The notes under the pieces were generated by a model. It was given only the letters and a program-made list of their open reading frames with translations. It did not search any database and was not told the origin of the DNA. 64,000 nucleotides of DNA from Cyprinodon diabolis (lineage: Eukaryota; Chordata; Actinopteri; Cyprinodontiformes; Cyprinodontidae). The DNA lies in assembly GCA_030533445.1 (NCBI GenBank), contig CM060065.1, positions 5,418,974-5,482,973 of the forward strand, in the 5' to 3' direction. Below are positions 31,911 to 44,430 of the stretch, piece after piece (position 1 is the stretch's first letter; each line of letters opens with the position of its first letter). Both the position numbers and the translations under genes were made by a program.

Positions 31911-33438
31911 CCTTTTTAATCCATAGAGAAAATTTCTTAAAGGCTTTTAGGTTAAGAAGCTCATATAAAACAGCAGACAGGGATTAAAAACACATGTAGA
32001 AAACAGTAAAATGCATAAAAAACAATGACTGGTCTAGTTGTCATAATCTATGATTTAAAAGCCAGCTTTAAAAAGTAATTCTAAGTCATTTAACGTTTAA
32101 TCAGGCCTTACAGAAAAAGGGAGATTATTTCAGTAATCTGAGCCCCACAGAGCAAGACAATGTAGATTTTGTTTTACCACTAAAGGAGTTCATATTCGGG
32201 GACAAGTTCTGGTGTTTAAACTACTGTAATGATACTAAAAGTTGAGCAAAACGCAGCCCTGCAGCATAACTGAGGACAGCAGGAAGACTTTTAACGGTGG
32301 GATCGATGTCTAAATCTGAGCCAACAGCATGAAGTCATTTCAGAGGTAGGGGGGGGTAGCTGTGAAACAAAAAGCTCATATCCCACAGGAAAAAAAAATT
32401 AGAAAGGCTCGATTCTTTTTCATTTTGTAAAGCCTTTTCCAGAGGCAGACATTACTTTTATTCTTCTGACACACAGCATAGGGATACGAGCCTGCGTCTG
32501 TGTCTGTCTGAGTGTGTAGGTAGGAGATAAAGAGATACAGAGAAAAAAAAAAGCCACCGAGAGTAAGAAAATGTTCAGATACTCAATATTCACTCTGCAG
32601 ATGAGTCCCGCTTTGCTCTTAGATTAAACATGGGAGTGTCTCAGGTCAGTTACTTATGGTACTCACTGTTTCATCCCTCAAGATTTGAACACACAGACAC
32701 AAGCAGAGAAATGCTGAAAAGCAGGGGGAGAACAATCTCTGCTCCCTGGATGCAGCTATTCATAAATATCAAAACAGAGGAGTTGAGTGCCTGGCTATCA
32801 AACCCCTGATAGGATTCAAAGGTAATATTTTTCAAATGGCACATGAGAAATGTGCATGGGACAATGATAGAACAAGATCGCAGCGGCAGTGGGGCAGCCA
32901 TAGCCCCTTAGCGGCTTGTCTCCTTAGATTGGAAGCACGCTACTGTGCAACGATATCACAGAATTTCACATTGCATCAAATCTTTACTCTTTCCAAACTG
33001 AGTGGATTAAGAAAAAAAATGAGAAAACCAAAAATATCACCTTTGTTAGACAAAGGTCTACTTTGCTTTTTTATGACAAAATTAATATTTAGGGGAAGCT
33101 ATGGCTTTGGAAGTATGTAGAAGTCGTACCTCGTAATTATGAACTCTACTTTCAAAACAAACAGGATCAATAAGGCCCTAAATGGATCATTTCAGTTACT
33201 TTGACCATTTAACTTAACTTTACTGTGAAATATTCTTGTGCCTTTATGAAATTGTTTTTTAAATGAATAAATAGTCTTGTAGCTGACTTCACTTCATGTA
33301 CGCAGTGAATTAAAGCAACACTTTAAGAATTAAATTTAAATCCAATCTGCTTGTTAAATAAAATAGTATGTATCTTACTCCGTGTACATTTAACACTCTG
33401 GAATTCACTGTGTATCGTTCAGAAAATCACAATTCTTG
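31911..33438. other. No gene recognised
   Basis: About 1.5 kb of AT-rich, apparently non-repetitive DNA. The 94-codon plus frame at 32836-33120 shows no domain. Confidence 0.4.
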
Positions 33439-33503
33439 TTAAAGGAGAAGACCGCTCATATTCAGAATTCAAACTTCTGAAACTACTTTAAATATGAAAT
33501 CAT

Positions 33504-33629
33504 GATCCGCTGCGATAAGTACCGTGGTTTTGCCTATCCTGCTCGCCTCCGATGCCTTCATAAGGGGCGAAATCAGTTTTTTGATACACCTGAGGCTGCC
33601 ACTGCATTTTTGGATTCTATTAAATGAGG
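33504..33629 (+). pseudogene. L1 ORF1 C-terminal scrap
   Basis: Reads IRCDKYRGFAYPARLRCLHK, then FFDTPEAATAFLDSIK and a TGA at about 33627. This is the end of the L1 ORF1 C-terminal domain (RNA-binding chaperone of the retrotransposition complex). The insertion is 5'-truncated here, so most of ORF1 was never copied. Confidence 0.6.
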
Positions 33630-34119
33630 TATTATTCTTTATTACTCTTTCCTCTTCCTTGCTTTGTTTAGAAATATGGAGGAGGGTGGACTTTATATAC
33701 ATGCTGGGACCCAAAGAACATTATTTTTCTTTTTTCCTTTTTTTTTTCTTAACTTACTATGTTGGGACACTTCTCAGCATGGCTCATTATTTTGGCCTGG
33801 ACCACGGATGGTGGTGATTTGAGCGTCCGGTTGTTGCTGGGATCGAACTGTAAAAATCAGGAGTTGCATGTCGCTTGGAAATAACAGTGACATCTTTTTG
33901 GGGTTTTCTTTTCTGTCGTTTTGGGACAGAATCCAGGAGGGTGAACGCTGCTGTTTGCAGATTATGTACTCTAGTTTTTTTATTTTTTTATTTTTTTCTT
34001 CTTTTTTGTGTGTTAAATGTCAGGAGCCTAAATGTGTCTTTTCTCTTTTTTATACATACATAAATGCCTATGGACAGACTAGTCTATTCAAATATGACAC
34101 CTGGTGTTTAAACTGTTCT

Positions 34120-37100
34120 ATGCCTTTACAGTTTGTATGTCTGGTTCTCTTAAAGCTACAGTGTGTAACTTTTAGCGACATCTAGCGGTCAGACTGCAGA
34201 CTGCAGCAACATGAACATCTCCCCCCCACCGCTTCTCCCCCCAACAGTACGGCGAGCGTTACGGGACAAAATGTTCTCAAGTGATGAGGTTTGTTTACAT
34301 AGATAATTTTACAGATAGTATTTCATTAGTCTGTGTAGGGTATAGATTTCATGTAGACTTAAGATAATAAATATACCCGTTATTTTTTCTACATCGTTGT
34401 GACGTTTTGGCGATCTCGCAATCGCTAGTTTGTTGGCTCTGCGCTGCCGTAGCGCAAAGATGTCTCACTCCATGGCTGCGAGACCCGCTCCTATGTAATT
34501 ATAAATAACGAATTCTAAGGCAACACAAATATTAGGGTTAAGAGGCTGAGCTCGTAGATGATGATAAATAACATAGTTATGTATAATATATTACATTTCT
34601 GACTGTATATCCCTGTAATTATTACACACTGTAGCTTTAAGGAATGTACAGGGACTGGGTCATGTGATCAAAAGGAAAAAGATTTTGACTTATTTGAAAA
34701 AAAAAATAAACTTGATATAGCACTATTACAGGAAACTAGGTTATCTGCTACAGAACATTTTAAACTTAAAAAGGACTGGGTAGGTAAGGTATACTTTTCC
34801 TCCCATTCACAAAATAAAAAGGGTACAGCCATTCTTATACACAAGTATCTTCCTTTTATTTTGGAACATGAGGAGAGGGACTCGGAGGGGAGATTTATTT
34901 TAATTAAGGGCTTGATCCATGGAAAATATATAACTATTCTCAATGTATATGCTCCTAATGATGATTCGCCTCAATTTATGTCACAAATGATCTTATTGTT
35001 TAACCACCATTGTAAAGAAATTGGTTTCCTGGCTGGTGACTTTAATTGTACAATGAACGCATCTCTGGATAGGTCGTCTTCTGCAAAATTGCCAAACCCA
35101 AAAGCTTCAGCTGTTCTAAAAAACGTATGTACGGACACTGGTTTGATAGATATTTGGCGACATTTAAATCCTAAAATAAGGGACTATACATTTTATTCAC
35201 ATCCCCATAATACTTATTCCAGATTGGATTATTTCTTCATCCCTAAGTCGCTTTTACATTCAGTTCGAAGCTGTAACATAGACTCCATACTTTTGTCAGA
35301 CCACGCACCAGTATTTTTAGGTGTTGATCTATTGTTTCGTATGCCTAGAACATCCACTTGGAAATTCAATACATCCTTTCTGGATGATGAATCCTCTTGT
35401 AACTTTGTCCGGAGTAATCTTTCGCAGTTCTGGCTCGACAACAAAAAGTCTCCTGTGTCTTCTGGTATAATCTGGGATGCAGCAAAAGCCACTCTGCGTG
35501 GTTACCTTATTTCCTACTGCTCTCACCAAAAAGCGGTTTTAGCAGAGAAGAGAAACAGTCTCGAAAAAGAGAAGATTAGATTGGAGCAAATATATAAACA
35601 ATCACCAACTTTGCCAAATTTAAAGGCACTATTGGCTGTTAAATCTGAGCTTAACATAGACTACACCCGTCAGGTTCAGAAACTATTACTTTATACTAAA
35701 CAGAAACACTATGAATTTGGTAATAAATCCAGTCGCATGCTTTCCCATTTATTAAAAAAGCAAGATAATAGTCGCTTATGATAGGAACGCAGAACGAGGA
35801 AGTCACTCATGACCCCATAATTATTAACAATACTTTTCGGGATTTTTATACATGTCTTTACAATACAGACATGGCTGACCCGGATGATATCTCCACTTAT
35901 TTGAGCAGTATATCTCTACCTTCTGTCTCGGGAGAGGATCGCGCCCTCTTAGATGCCGCTATCACTCCAGAGGAAGTTTGGCCTGCAATTAAATCCATGC
36001 CAAACAGAAAATGTCCGGGACCTGATGGGTTTCCATTGGAATTTTTTAAGTTATTTTGGTCAGAGATTCAACCAATATTCATGCCCGCTGTTAAGGACAT
36101 TTTGAGAAATGGTATCCCTCCCTCGTGGAGACACGCCTCTATCAGTCTTCTTTTAAAAGAAGGTAAAAATCCTCTGGATTGTTCTTCCTTCAGACCTATT
36201 AGTTTGCTTAATGTTGATTATAAAATTGTGGCAAAAGTATTGGCCCGGAGATTGGAAAACATCCTCCCTAAAATAATAAACCCAGACTAGGCAGGGTTTA
36301 TAAAAATGAGATATGGCACAGACAATATCCGACGTGTTCTTAATGTTGTTCAGTACCTTAATACTCACAAAGAGCCAGCAGTAATTGTTTCCCTTGATGC
36401 TGAGAAGGCTTTTGACCGAGTTGAATGGCAGTTTCTTTTTCAGGTGTTACATAAATTCGGTCTGGGCCCAAACTTTATAAAGCTGGTTAAAAGCTTTTAT
36501 TCAGACCCAACAGCCTCAGTTAACACAAATGGCTTGATGTCTGAGCCCTTCAAGATTCATAGGGGCTGTAGGCAGGGATGCCCCCTTTCACCCTTATTGT
36601 TTACATTGTTTATTGAACCTCTGGCCGAGATTATCAGGACTAATCCAGATGTATCTGGAATAAATATAGACGGTAGAAACCACGTAATTTCATTATTCGC
36701 AGATGATGTGCTACTGTATATGTACAATCCTGAGAAATCAATTCCAGCTATCCTGGAATCTATGACTACATTCAGTGCATTGTCAGGATATAAAGTCAAT
36801 TTAGGAAAGTCTGTCGCCACCCCTTTCAGCATCCCCCCAGAAAGACTCACGCAATCTCCCTTTCAAATGTCTACAAAAGGTTTCAAGTATCTGGGTATTT
36901 TTGTTACACCTGATCTGAATAATCTTTTTGGGACTAATTACTCTCCTTTAATACAAAAGATAAAAAACGATTTAATAAAATGGGCTCCCCTGCCAACCTC
37001 TCTTTCAGGGAGAATCAACGCTATAAAAATAAACATTCTTCCGCGACTGAACTATTTATATCAAAACCTTCCCTGCTATTTATCTCCTGCACACTTCAAA

Positions 37101-38273
37101 TCACTAAATTCTAATTTATCTCGTTTTGTCTGGAACAACAAACACCCAAGAGTCAAGTTCTCTATATTAACTAAGCCAAAACACCTTGGAGGTTTGTCAT
37201 TACCATCTTTGCAGCTTTATTATTGGTCAGCACAACTTAAAATCATTTCTAATTGGTTTATGAATAGAGGGAACTCTTTATGGCTGGATCTGGAGTCCCA
37301 ATCTTGTTTCCCTAGCAAACTTAATTCTCTTTTCTTTATAAATGGCATAGATCAAATACCTCATCTCAAAAGTAATTTTATTGTTTATAATACTTTACTG
37401 GCCTGGCGAGATGTGAAGAAATATCTTAATATCTCCCCCACCCTCTCCTCTTGGTCATCGTTGACTTTGAATCCAGATTTACCAGCAGAAATTAGAAGCA
37501 TTGGCTTGTCTGAATGGTCATCGAAGGGACTGTCAAATATTATGGACATATTGAACTCTGACTCTGTTAAACCCTTTGAACAAATTAAAGCTAATTTCAA
37601 TATCTCTAATAGAGATTTTTAAAAATACTCACAGATTCGTCATTTTGTGAACTCTCTCAGGAGGACAGGAAAACTACGTACAAAATTGTCTGAGTTAGAG
37701 AATACAATTGTTTTGACCAAATCTCCTAAGGGACTTATATCTAAGATATATAGTTTGTTATCTGGCTCTGACTCCTCAGGTTATGATTCTATGAAGCTGG
37801 TGTGGGAGCATGATCTGGGGTTGACGTTCAATCCAGCAGATTGGGAGGAAATCTGTGATGGGGTTTTCCCTAATTGCACTTCGCTTTCTATACATGAGCA
37901 GAACTTTAAATTCTTTTATCGAACATATTATACACCTGTTCGCCTTCGGAAAATGTTTCCTGATTCTTCAGATCTCTGTCATAAATGCAGAATACATAAG
38001 GGCACATTTATTCATTTATTTTGGTCTTGCGATTATATCCAAATCTTCTGGAAGGCAGTTCATCTGGTGATACAAGAGATTATTGGTAAACAGCTCTCAC
38101 TAACTTCCTCCTTTTGTCTTTTTAATCACACTTCAGGGATTCTCTTTAATGCAGATACTAAACATTTGCTTGTAATTCTCTTATTTCTGGCTAAGAAATG
38201 TATATTACTGAGGTGGTCAGCATCACAAGCCCCTACAGTTGATATCACAAATGTCTGCTATTGTCGCAGTTGA
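34120..38273 (+). pseudogene. L1 ORF2: endonuclease, reverse transcriptase, C-terminal zinc knuckle
   Basis: ATG at 34120 begins MPLQFVCLVLLR and, once the MITE (34154-34640) is skipped, continues NVQGLGHVIKRKK and LDIALLQETRL (APE endonuclease). DFNCT, SRLDYF and the SDHAPV box (about 35299-35316) follow. RT motifs: CPGPDGFP, GFIKMRYG, SLDAEKAFDRVEW, GCRQGCPLSPLLF, and FADDVLLY (Asp pair 36702-36707). C-terminal CHKCRIHKG...HLFWSC (about 37978-38030). Lesions: a one-base loss in the A-run 34697-34706; a frame change near 35770-35780; TAG at 36288-36290, in the place of the usual Gln before AGFI; TAA at 37620-37622; and frame changes after 38230. Coding homology is otherwise continuous, so it decayed after insertion. 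Confidence 0.85.
34150..34640. mobile_element. TTAA MITE inside the L1 ORF2 start
   Basis: TTAA (34150-34153 and 34637-34640) flanks an element with 15-bp perfect inverted ends AGCTACAGTGTGTAA. 483 bp, non-coding. Removing it with one TTAA restores the ORF2 frame across the site, so the insertion was after the L1. TTAA is used by piggyBac and Kolobok. Confidence 0.85.
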
Positions 38274-39109
38274 AAAACTGACCTTCATCAAAAGTCGGAC
38301 AAATTCCGGAGGATCTGGGACCCGGTGCAATCTTTTTTACAGAAACTGTAAATTTAGTTTTCTGTCTTCTAGTTCTCTTTCTTTTTTTTATATTCAATAT
38401 ATCACACATTTGGCTGTCCGACAGAATGGACTACTTTGAACCATGTCTGTTTGTATTTTGTGTATGTGGGCTGTATGTATGTATGTTTTTTTTTTCTCTC
38501 TTTTATATGAACACCGCAGTGCTCCTTGTTGATTTGGGGTGGGTTGTTTTTTTTTTGTTTGTTTGTTTTTTGTTGATGTTTACATAAAGCTGTGAAAACT
38601 TAAAAAAGAAAAAAAAAATGAAATTATTCCATACTGTTCGATAAATGATAAGTGTTTTTTAATTCAGAGTAATTTTCATGTGAATGTGCTTTACTGGAGG
38701 CATCCATGTTTGTCAAAGAACACTACTGCCACCTACTGGTTTGTGACGTCACGGTGCGGTATCGGCTGTTGATCAAGTCCCAGCGCTCTATCTGGTGTTT
38801 GTCACAATGCGCTATTATCCAAGTCATCTTGAAAACATTCTTCTTCCAAATGTTGGCTACATATTATCCCTCTTCAAGTTTGCAATCTAAAGACGAACCC
38901 GTCTGTTGACGATTCAGATATCGGAAAGCTGAAATGACAAATTTTCTTTCTTCACTTTTATCTGATGAATTGCAACATCCAACTGCCATGCAACTGCCAG
39001 TAACTCTATATGACTAAAGGGATACACGCCTGTTGAGGTATTTAAAGTTTATTTTTTGTACAAAACTAAAGGAACAAACGGGTAATTACTATAAGTATAT
39101 TCATCTGAT

Positions 39110-39435
39110 TGAACACCGTGTTTGATCAGAAGGCCCCTCAATCTATCAGGGTCCTGGCAGGGCTGGTGTCTATCTCCTAAAGACTTTGGGCCATGGGCGG
39201 GGTGAAACCTGGATAGCTCACCAGTCTGTCACAGAGACACACAACCATGCACACACACTCACATCTAAGGACAATTTAGAGAACCAATTAACTTAACAGT
39301 CGTGTTTTTGGACTGTGGGAGGAAGCTGGAGTACCTGGAGAGAACCTATGCATGCGCAGGCAGAAAATGAATACTTCATGCAGAATGACCCCAGGGCCGG
39401 GAATCAAACACAAATCCTTCTGGCTGCAAGGTAAC
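39110..39435 (-). repeat. Common teleost interspersed repeat, minus orientation
   Basis: TTTTTGGACTGTGGGAGGAA, AGTACCTGGAGAGAACCTAT and GACCCCAGGGCCGGGAATCA are hallmarks of a widespread fish repeat with a tRNA-like or LINE-type end. A plus-strand piece with TCCTCCCCATGCATGCCTGG and GGCTTCCTCCCACAGTC is at 43200-43315. Confidence 0.55.
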
Positions 39436-40316
39436 AGGTCTACACACACATTTTTAGCACATCTTTCAATTTTTCTAATAATGTCTTTATTCTATTATGT
39501 TTTAATCAGATTTAAATTAAATAGACCTGTATAATGTAGACCTACAAGTAGCAGCCATTCAAAATGGCCCGTTCCCAGTCAAACACCAGCCCACTTCACT
39601 GCGACTCCCAGCAAAACTCCCTTCAACTTCCAGCTACTGGCCTTCTGCTGGGCACATCTTTTACTCTGACTCCACCCTTTCACTGAATCACAGGGTCTGA
39701 CCAGGAGACGATGCTTCTCTTTAGATGGTAATGTCCACAAATCATGACAGTAAGAATATTTTAGTACAACGATCGATTTTTAAAAAGGAATTGTAGGGGA
39801 CCAGCCAAGGACCCATCAAGGAAAGTGGATAAATTTTAAATGGCTACTATAGTATACAATGTAGATTTTATATAATAAATGATATGTCTGATTCTAAATT
39901 TATACTTCATGCACTTCAAACCCTGCGTTATATTTGAAACCCTGTATTTACTTCAGTGCTCATATAATAACTAAGTGCTAAAGTAACACTGTGTTCCTTT
40001 TTTTCTTTTTACTGTGTTTAAATTGTCATTGAGCCAGTTTGTTCAGAGTTAACTCTGGTGGAATAAAAGTCTAACGCACATTAAAATTAATCCAAGGTAA
40101 ACCATCTTGCAGATATGGGAACATGTTTTCCTTCATTTTGGCCAAACCAAAAAATGTGTAATTACATGAAATAGATTAAAGCTTATAATATGATTTTATT
40201 ATATTTATAGGACCAACATAAAAGCGACTTTGAATGGATTTTTAGTGGTTTACCCAGGACCCAATAAAAGGGTTCACTTTCATGACAAAATTCAAGAGAA
40301 AATATGTTCATAGGGC
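39436..40316. other. No gene recognised
   Basis: AT-rich, non-repetitive. Nothing supported. Confidence 0.4.
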
Positions 40317-40983
40317 TTAAGCCGGGCTTACACTGTACAATATTTTTGCCCTTTTTTGGGGCGAATTTTCCAGTTGTGCGAGAATTTTTCCATTGTACCG
40401 ACTTTCAGCTTGATCGTGTGTCTTGTAGTTTACCAGGGTTAACGAGGGGTGATCAGCCTCTCACGACCACTCCCGATAAGGACTCATAATCAAACATGTT
40501 TGAAATTCAGTCAGCCGTCATAATGTGGTCGTGGGCAAACCGCTCAGTGCGCAAACAAGGGCTCTTCTGCTTCTTCTTCCTCTCAGAAGAAAACACAGAC
40601 GCATGGCGGGGGTGTGACTAAAATGGAGTTCTTCGGTTAAATTGACAGACCGTAGTAGCCACATTTGCTCAACCATGTCTTTGTGCAAATACGTTGTCAC
40701 CTTTTCTTTTTAGGGCGTTCAGAAACAAAATTGCACAAATTGCCAAGGCAGTGCCTTTCACTCTAGTGAGCTTCATATTCCTCTTCTACTTGTCTGGCTT
40801 CCGGATAGACAATTTAGAGTAGCGCCATCTCACTGCGGAGCTGATTCCAACGTGGTTTTTAGACATACAGTGTGAGAACAAACATCGCAAGCTGTGAACT
40901 TTTAACCCCTGCGGTTTCGTCGTGGTTCGTTCTGTAGCTGCGTGCAATGTTTAAATCTATCCCACAGTGTATGCCCAGCTTTA
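40317..40983. mobile_element. Harbinger-like MITE with TTA target duplication
   Basis: TTA (40317-40319 and 40981-40983) flanks AGCCGGGCTTACACTGT at left and, reverse-complemented, AGCTGGGCATACACTGT at right. 661 bp, no transposase frame. A 3-bp TTA duplication suits PIF/Harbinger. Confidence 0.7.
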
Positions 40984-43199
<2,216 letters not shown>

Positions 43200-43490
43200 T
43201 GTGTTGTGGAGCAGTGGGTAGATTTGGGATTCGATTCTTGGCATTTGCATATCCTCCCCATGCATGCCTGGGTTCTCTCTGGGTACTCAGGCTTCCTCCC
43301 ACAGTCATAAAAATAAGGATGATGGAGGAGCTGTAGATTCAAGGAGTTGATGCTATCAGCTGGTTTTCCTTAGATAGAAAACTTTGAATCAATTTGACTT
43401 TATGATCTGGTGAACTGTAAAGTGCCTTCAGATGAGGTGTTGTGAATTGGCACTATAGAAAGGAACTGAATTTAATTTAATTTCAATAAA
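43200..43490 (+). repeat. Teleost interspersed repeat piece followed by an L2 tail
   Basis: 43200-43315 is the plus-strand counterpart of 39110-39435. 43338-43490 is an L2 3' end (GGTTTTCCTTAGATAGAAAA, GAACTGTAAAGTGCCTTCAG, AACTGAATTTAATTTAATTT tail). Confidence 0.6.
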
Positions 43491-43830
43491 TCAAATATTA
43501 CCGTACCACATATCTTACTCAATACCCATTTAAAATAACAATTTTCATTCATTTCAGATAGAATTCATATATAATATAAAACTGCACTACCAATATTCAC
43601 CACTATGTGGTGCAATTTTCCTTTTTCCTCTGACCACGGAGCAACCAGCTTGCTTAGACTTGCAATGAATCATGGGATACGTAAGGCTATGGAGGATACA
43701 TCTCGCAAACAGAAGCTGCGTCAGCCACATAATGAAGAGTCTTCCAATCGGAACAGACCACGGTGCAGCGCTATGACGCAATCGAAAGAAAATCTGGCCT
43801 TTGGAGGATGTCGCTGCCGGATCAGATCAC
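43491..43830. mobile_element. Partial second copy of the GCTCTGTTCG element
   Basis: It parallels 8055-8390: ATTTTCATTCATTTCAGA, CTCTGACCACGGAGCAACCA, CTTGCAATGAATCATGGGAT, GAGTCTTCCAATCGGA. The terminal inverted repeats themselves are missing or decayed. Confidence 0.6.
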
Positions 43831-44430
43831 ACTTAGACAAACTTTATTGTCATTTCGTATATACAGAGTGTATACAAAACGAAATTTCGTTTATACAGTT
43901 TTTAGAAGGTGAATGAGCAGCAGCTTAGCAGTGAAATGAACATTTCCATTCATAAAATGCAGCAGTGATCAAATGAAATGGGGGAGAGTGTGCAAAAAAG
44001 TCATTGATGTGGAAAAAGTTAAAAACAAATAAATATATATTGTGCAAAATGCAGTAGAGTTCTATAGTAAAGTAGAGTTCTCCTGCATAACTGGGGAGTG
44101 CTGGCTTAGTGGTTAGAGCATTGTGTTTGGGTTCCGGAGATTCTGAGTTCAAGACCCAGTCTGGGGTTAAGGGTTCTAAGCAAGACCCTGAACCCCACAC
44201 TGCTCCCCGGGTGCAGCACAATGACAGCCCACTGCTCCCCAAGGGGATGGGTTAAATTCAGAGAGTGAGTTTCCCCATCGTGGAACAATAAAGGGATTGA
44301 CATCAGTGCACAGAGTTGTGAGTTGTTTTAGATTTTGTTCAGCAGTCTGATATCAGTGGGGAAAAAGCTGTTACAGAACCTGCTTGTCCTGCATGGAATG
44401 CAGTGAAGCATTTTCCCGGAGAACACAACA
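43831..44430 (-). repeat. LINE-like 3' repeat interrupted by a SINE
   Basis: GACAAACTTTATTGTCATTT, ACAAAACGAAATTTCGTTT (43836-43891) and GTCTGATATCAGTGGGGAAA, AAGCTGTTACAGAACCTGCT (44347-44387) belong to one common fish repeat; the SINE at 44095-44297 divides it. Confidence 0.5.
44095..44297 (+). mobile_element. tRNA-derived SINE
   Basis: The A box TGGCTTAGTGG and B box GTTCAAGACC are well preserved 35-40 bases apart, followed by a body with CACACTGCTCCCCGGGTGCA, GCCCACTGCTCCCCAAGGGG and a 3' end TTTCCCCATCGTGGAACAAT plus AAAGGG, a tail shared with fish LINEs. It is a retrotransposed pol III unit, not a tRNA gene, because it has no acceptor-stem pairing. Confidence 0.75.

Larger units (their letters stand above)
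33504..38617 (+). mobile_element. L1-clade LINE, 5'-truncated, with target-site duplication
   Basis: ATGAAATCAT (33494-33503) and ATGAAATTAT (38618-38627) flank a 5.1-kb LINE ending in an A-rich tail (38601-38617). It contains the last codons of ORF1, an ORF1-ORF2 spacer, and ORF2 with endonuclease and RT. A 483-bp TTAA MITE sits inside the first codons of ORF2. The host sequence on either side joins cleanly into the THAP/TTAA repeat. Confidence 0.85.
33439..38990 (-). mobile_element. THAP/TTAA element copy 2, split by an L1 insertion
   Basis: The left end is TTAA (33439-33442) plus AGGAGAAGACCGCTCA, running to 33503, where an L1 is inserted. The element resumes at 38618 with the sequence equivalent to 16345 onward (CATGTTTGTCAAAGAACACT, TTTGTGACGTCACGGTGCGG). 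Its minus strand still reads CMAVGC-type THAP sequence (ATGGCAGTTGGATGTTGC inverse, near 38970-38990) but with frame breaks. The right TIR and TTAA are lost near 38990. Confidence 0.65.

Noticed and set aside
32836..33120. 94-codon frame near 32.9 kb
   Set aside because: No domain, AT-rich, and no splice or polyadenylation context.
44106..44166. A tRNA gene
   Set aside because: A and B boxes are present but no cloverleaf acceptor stem, and a long SINE body follows.
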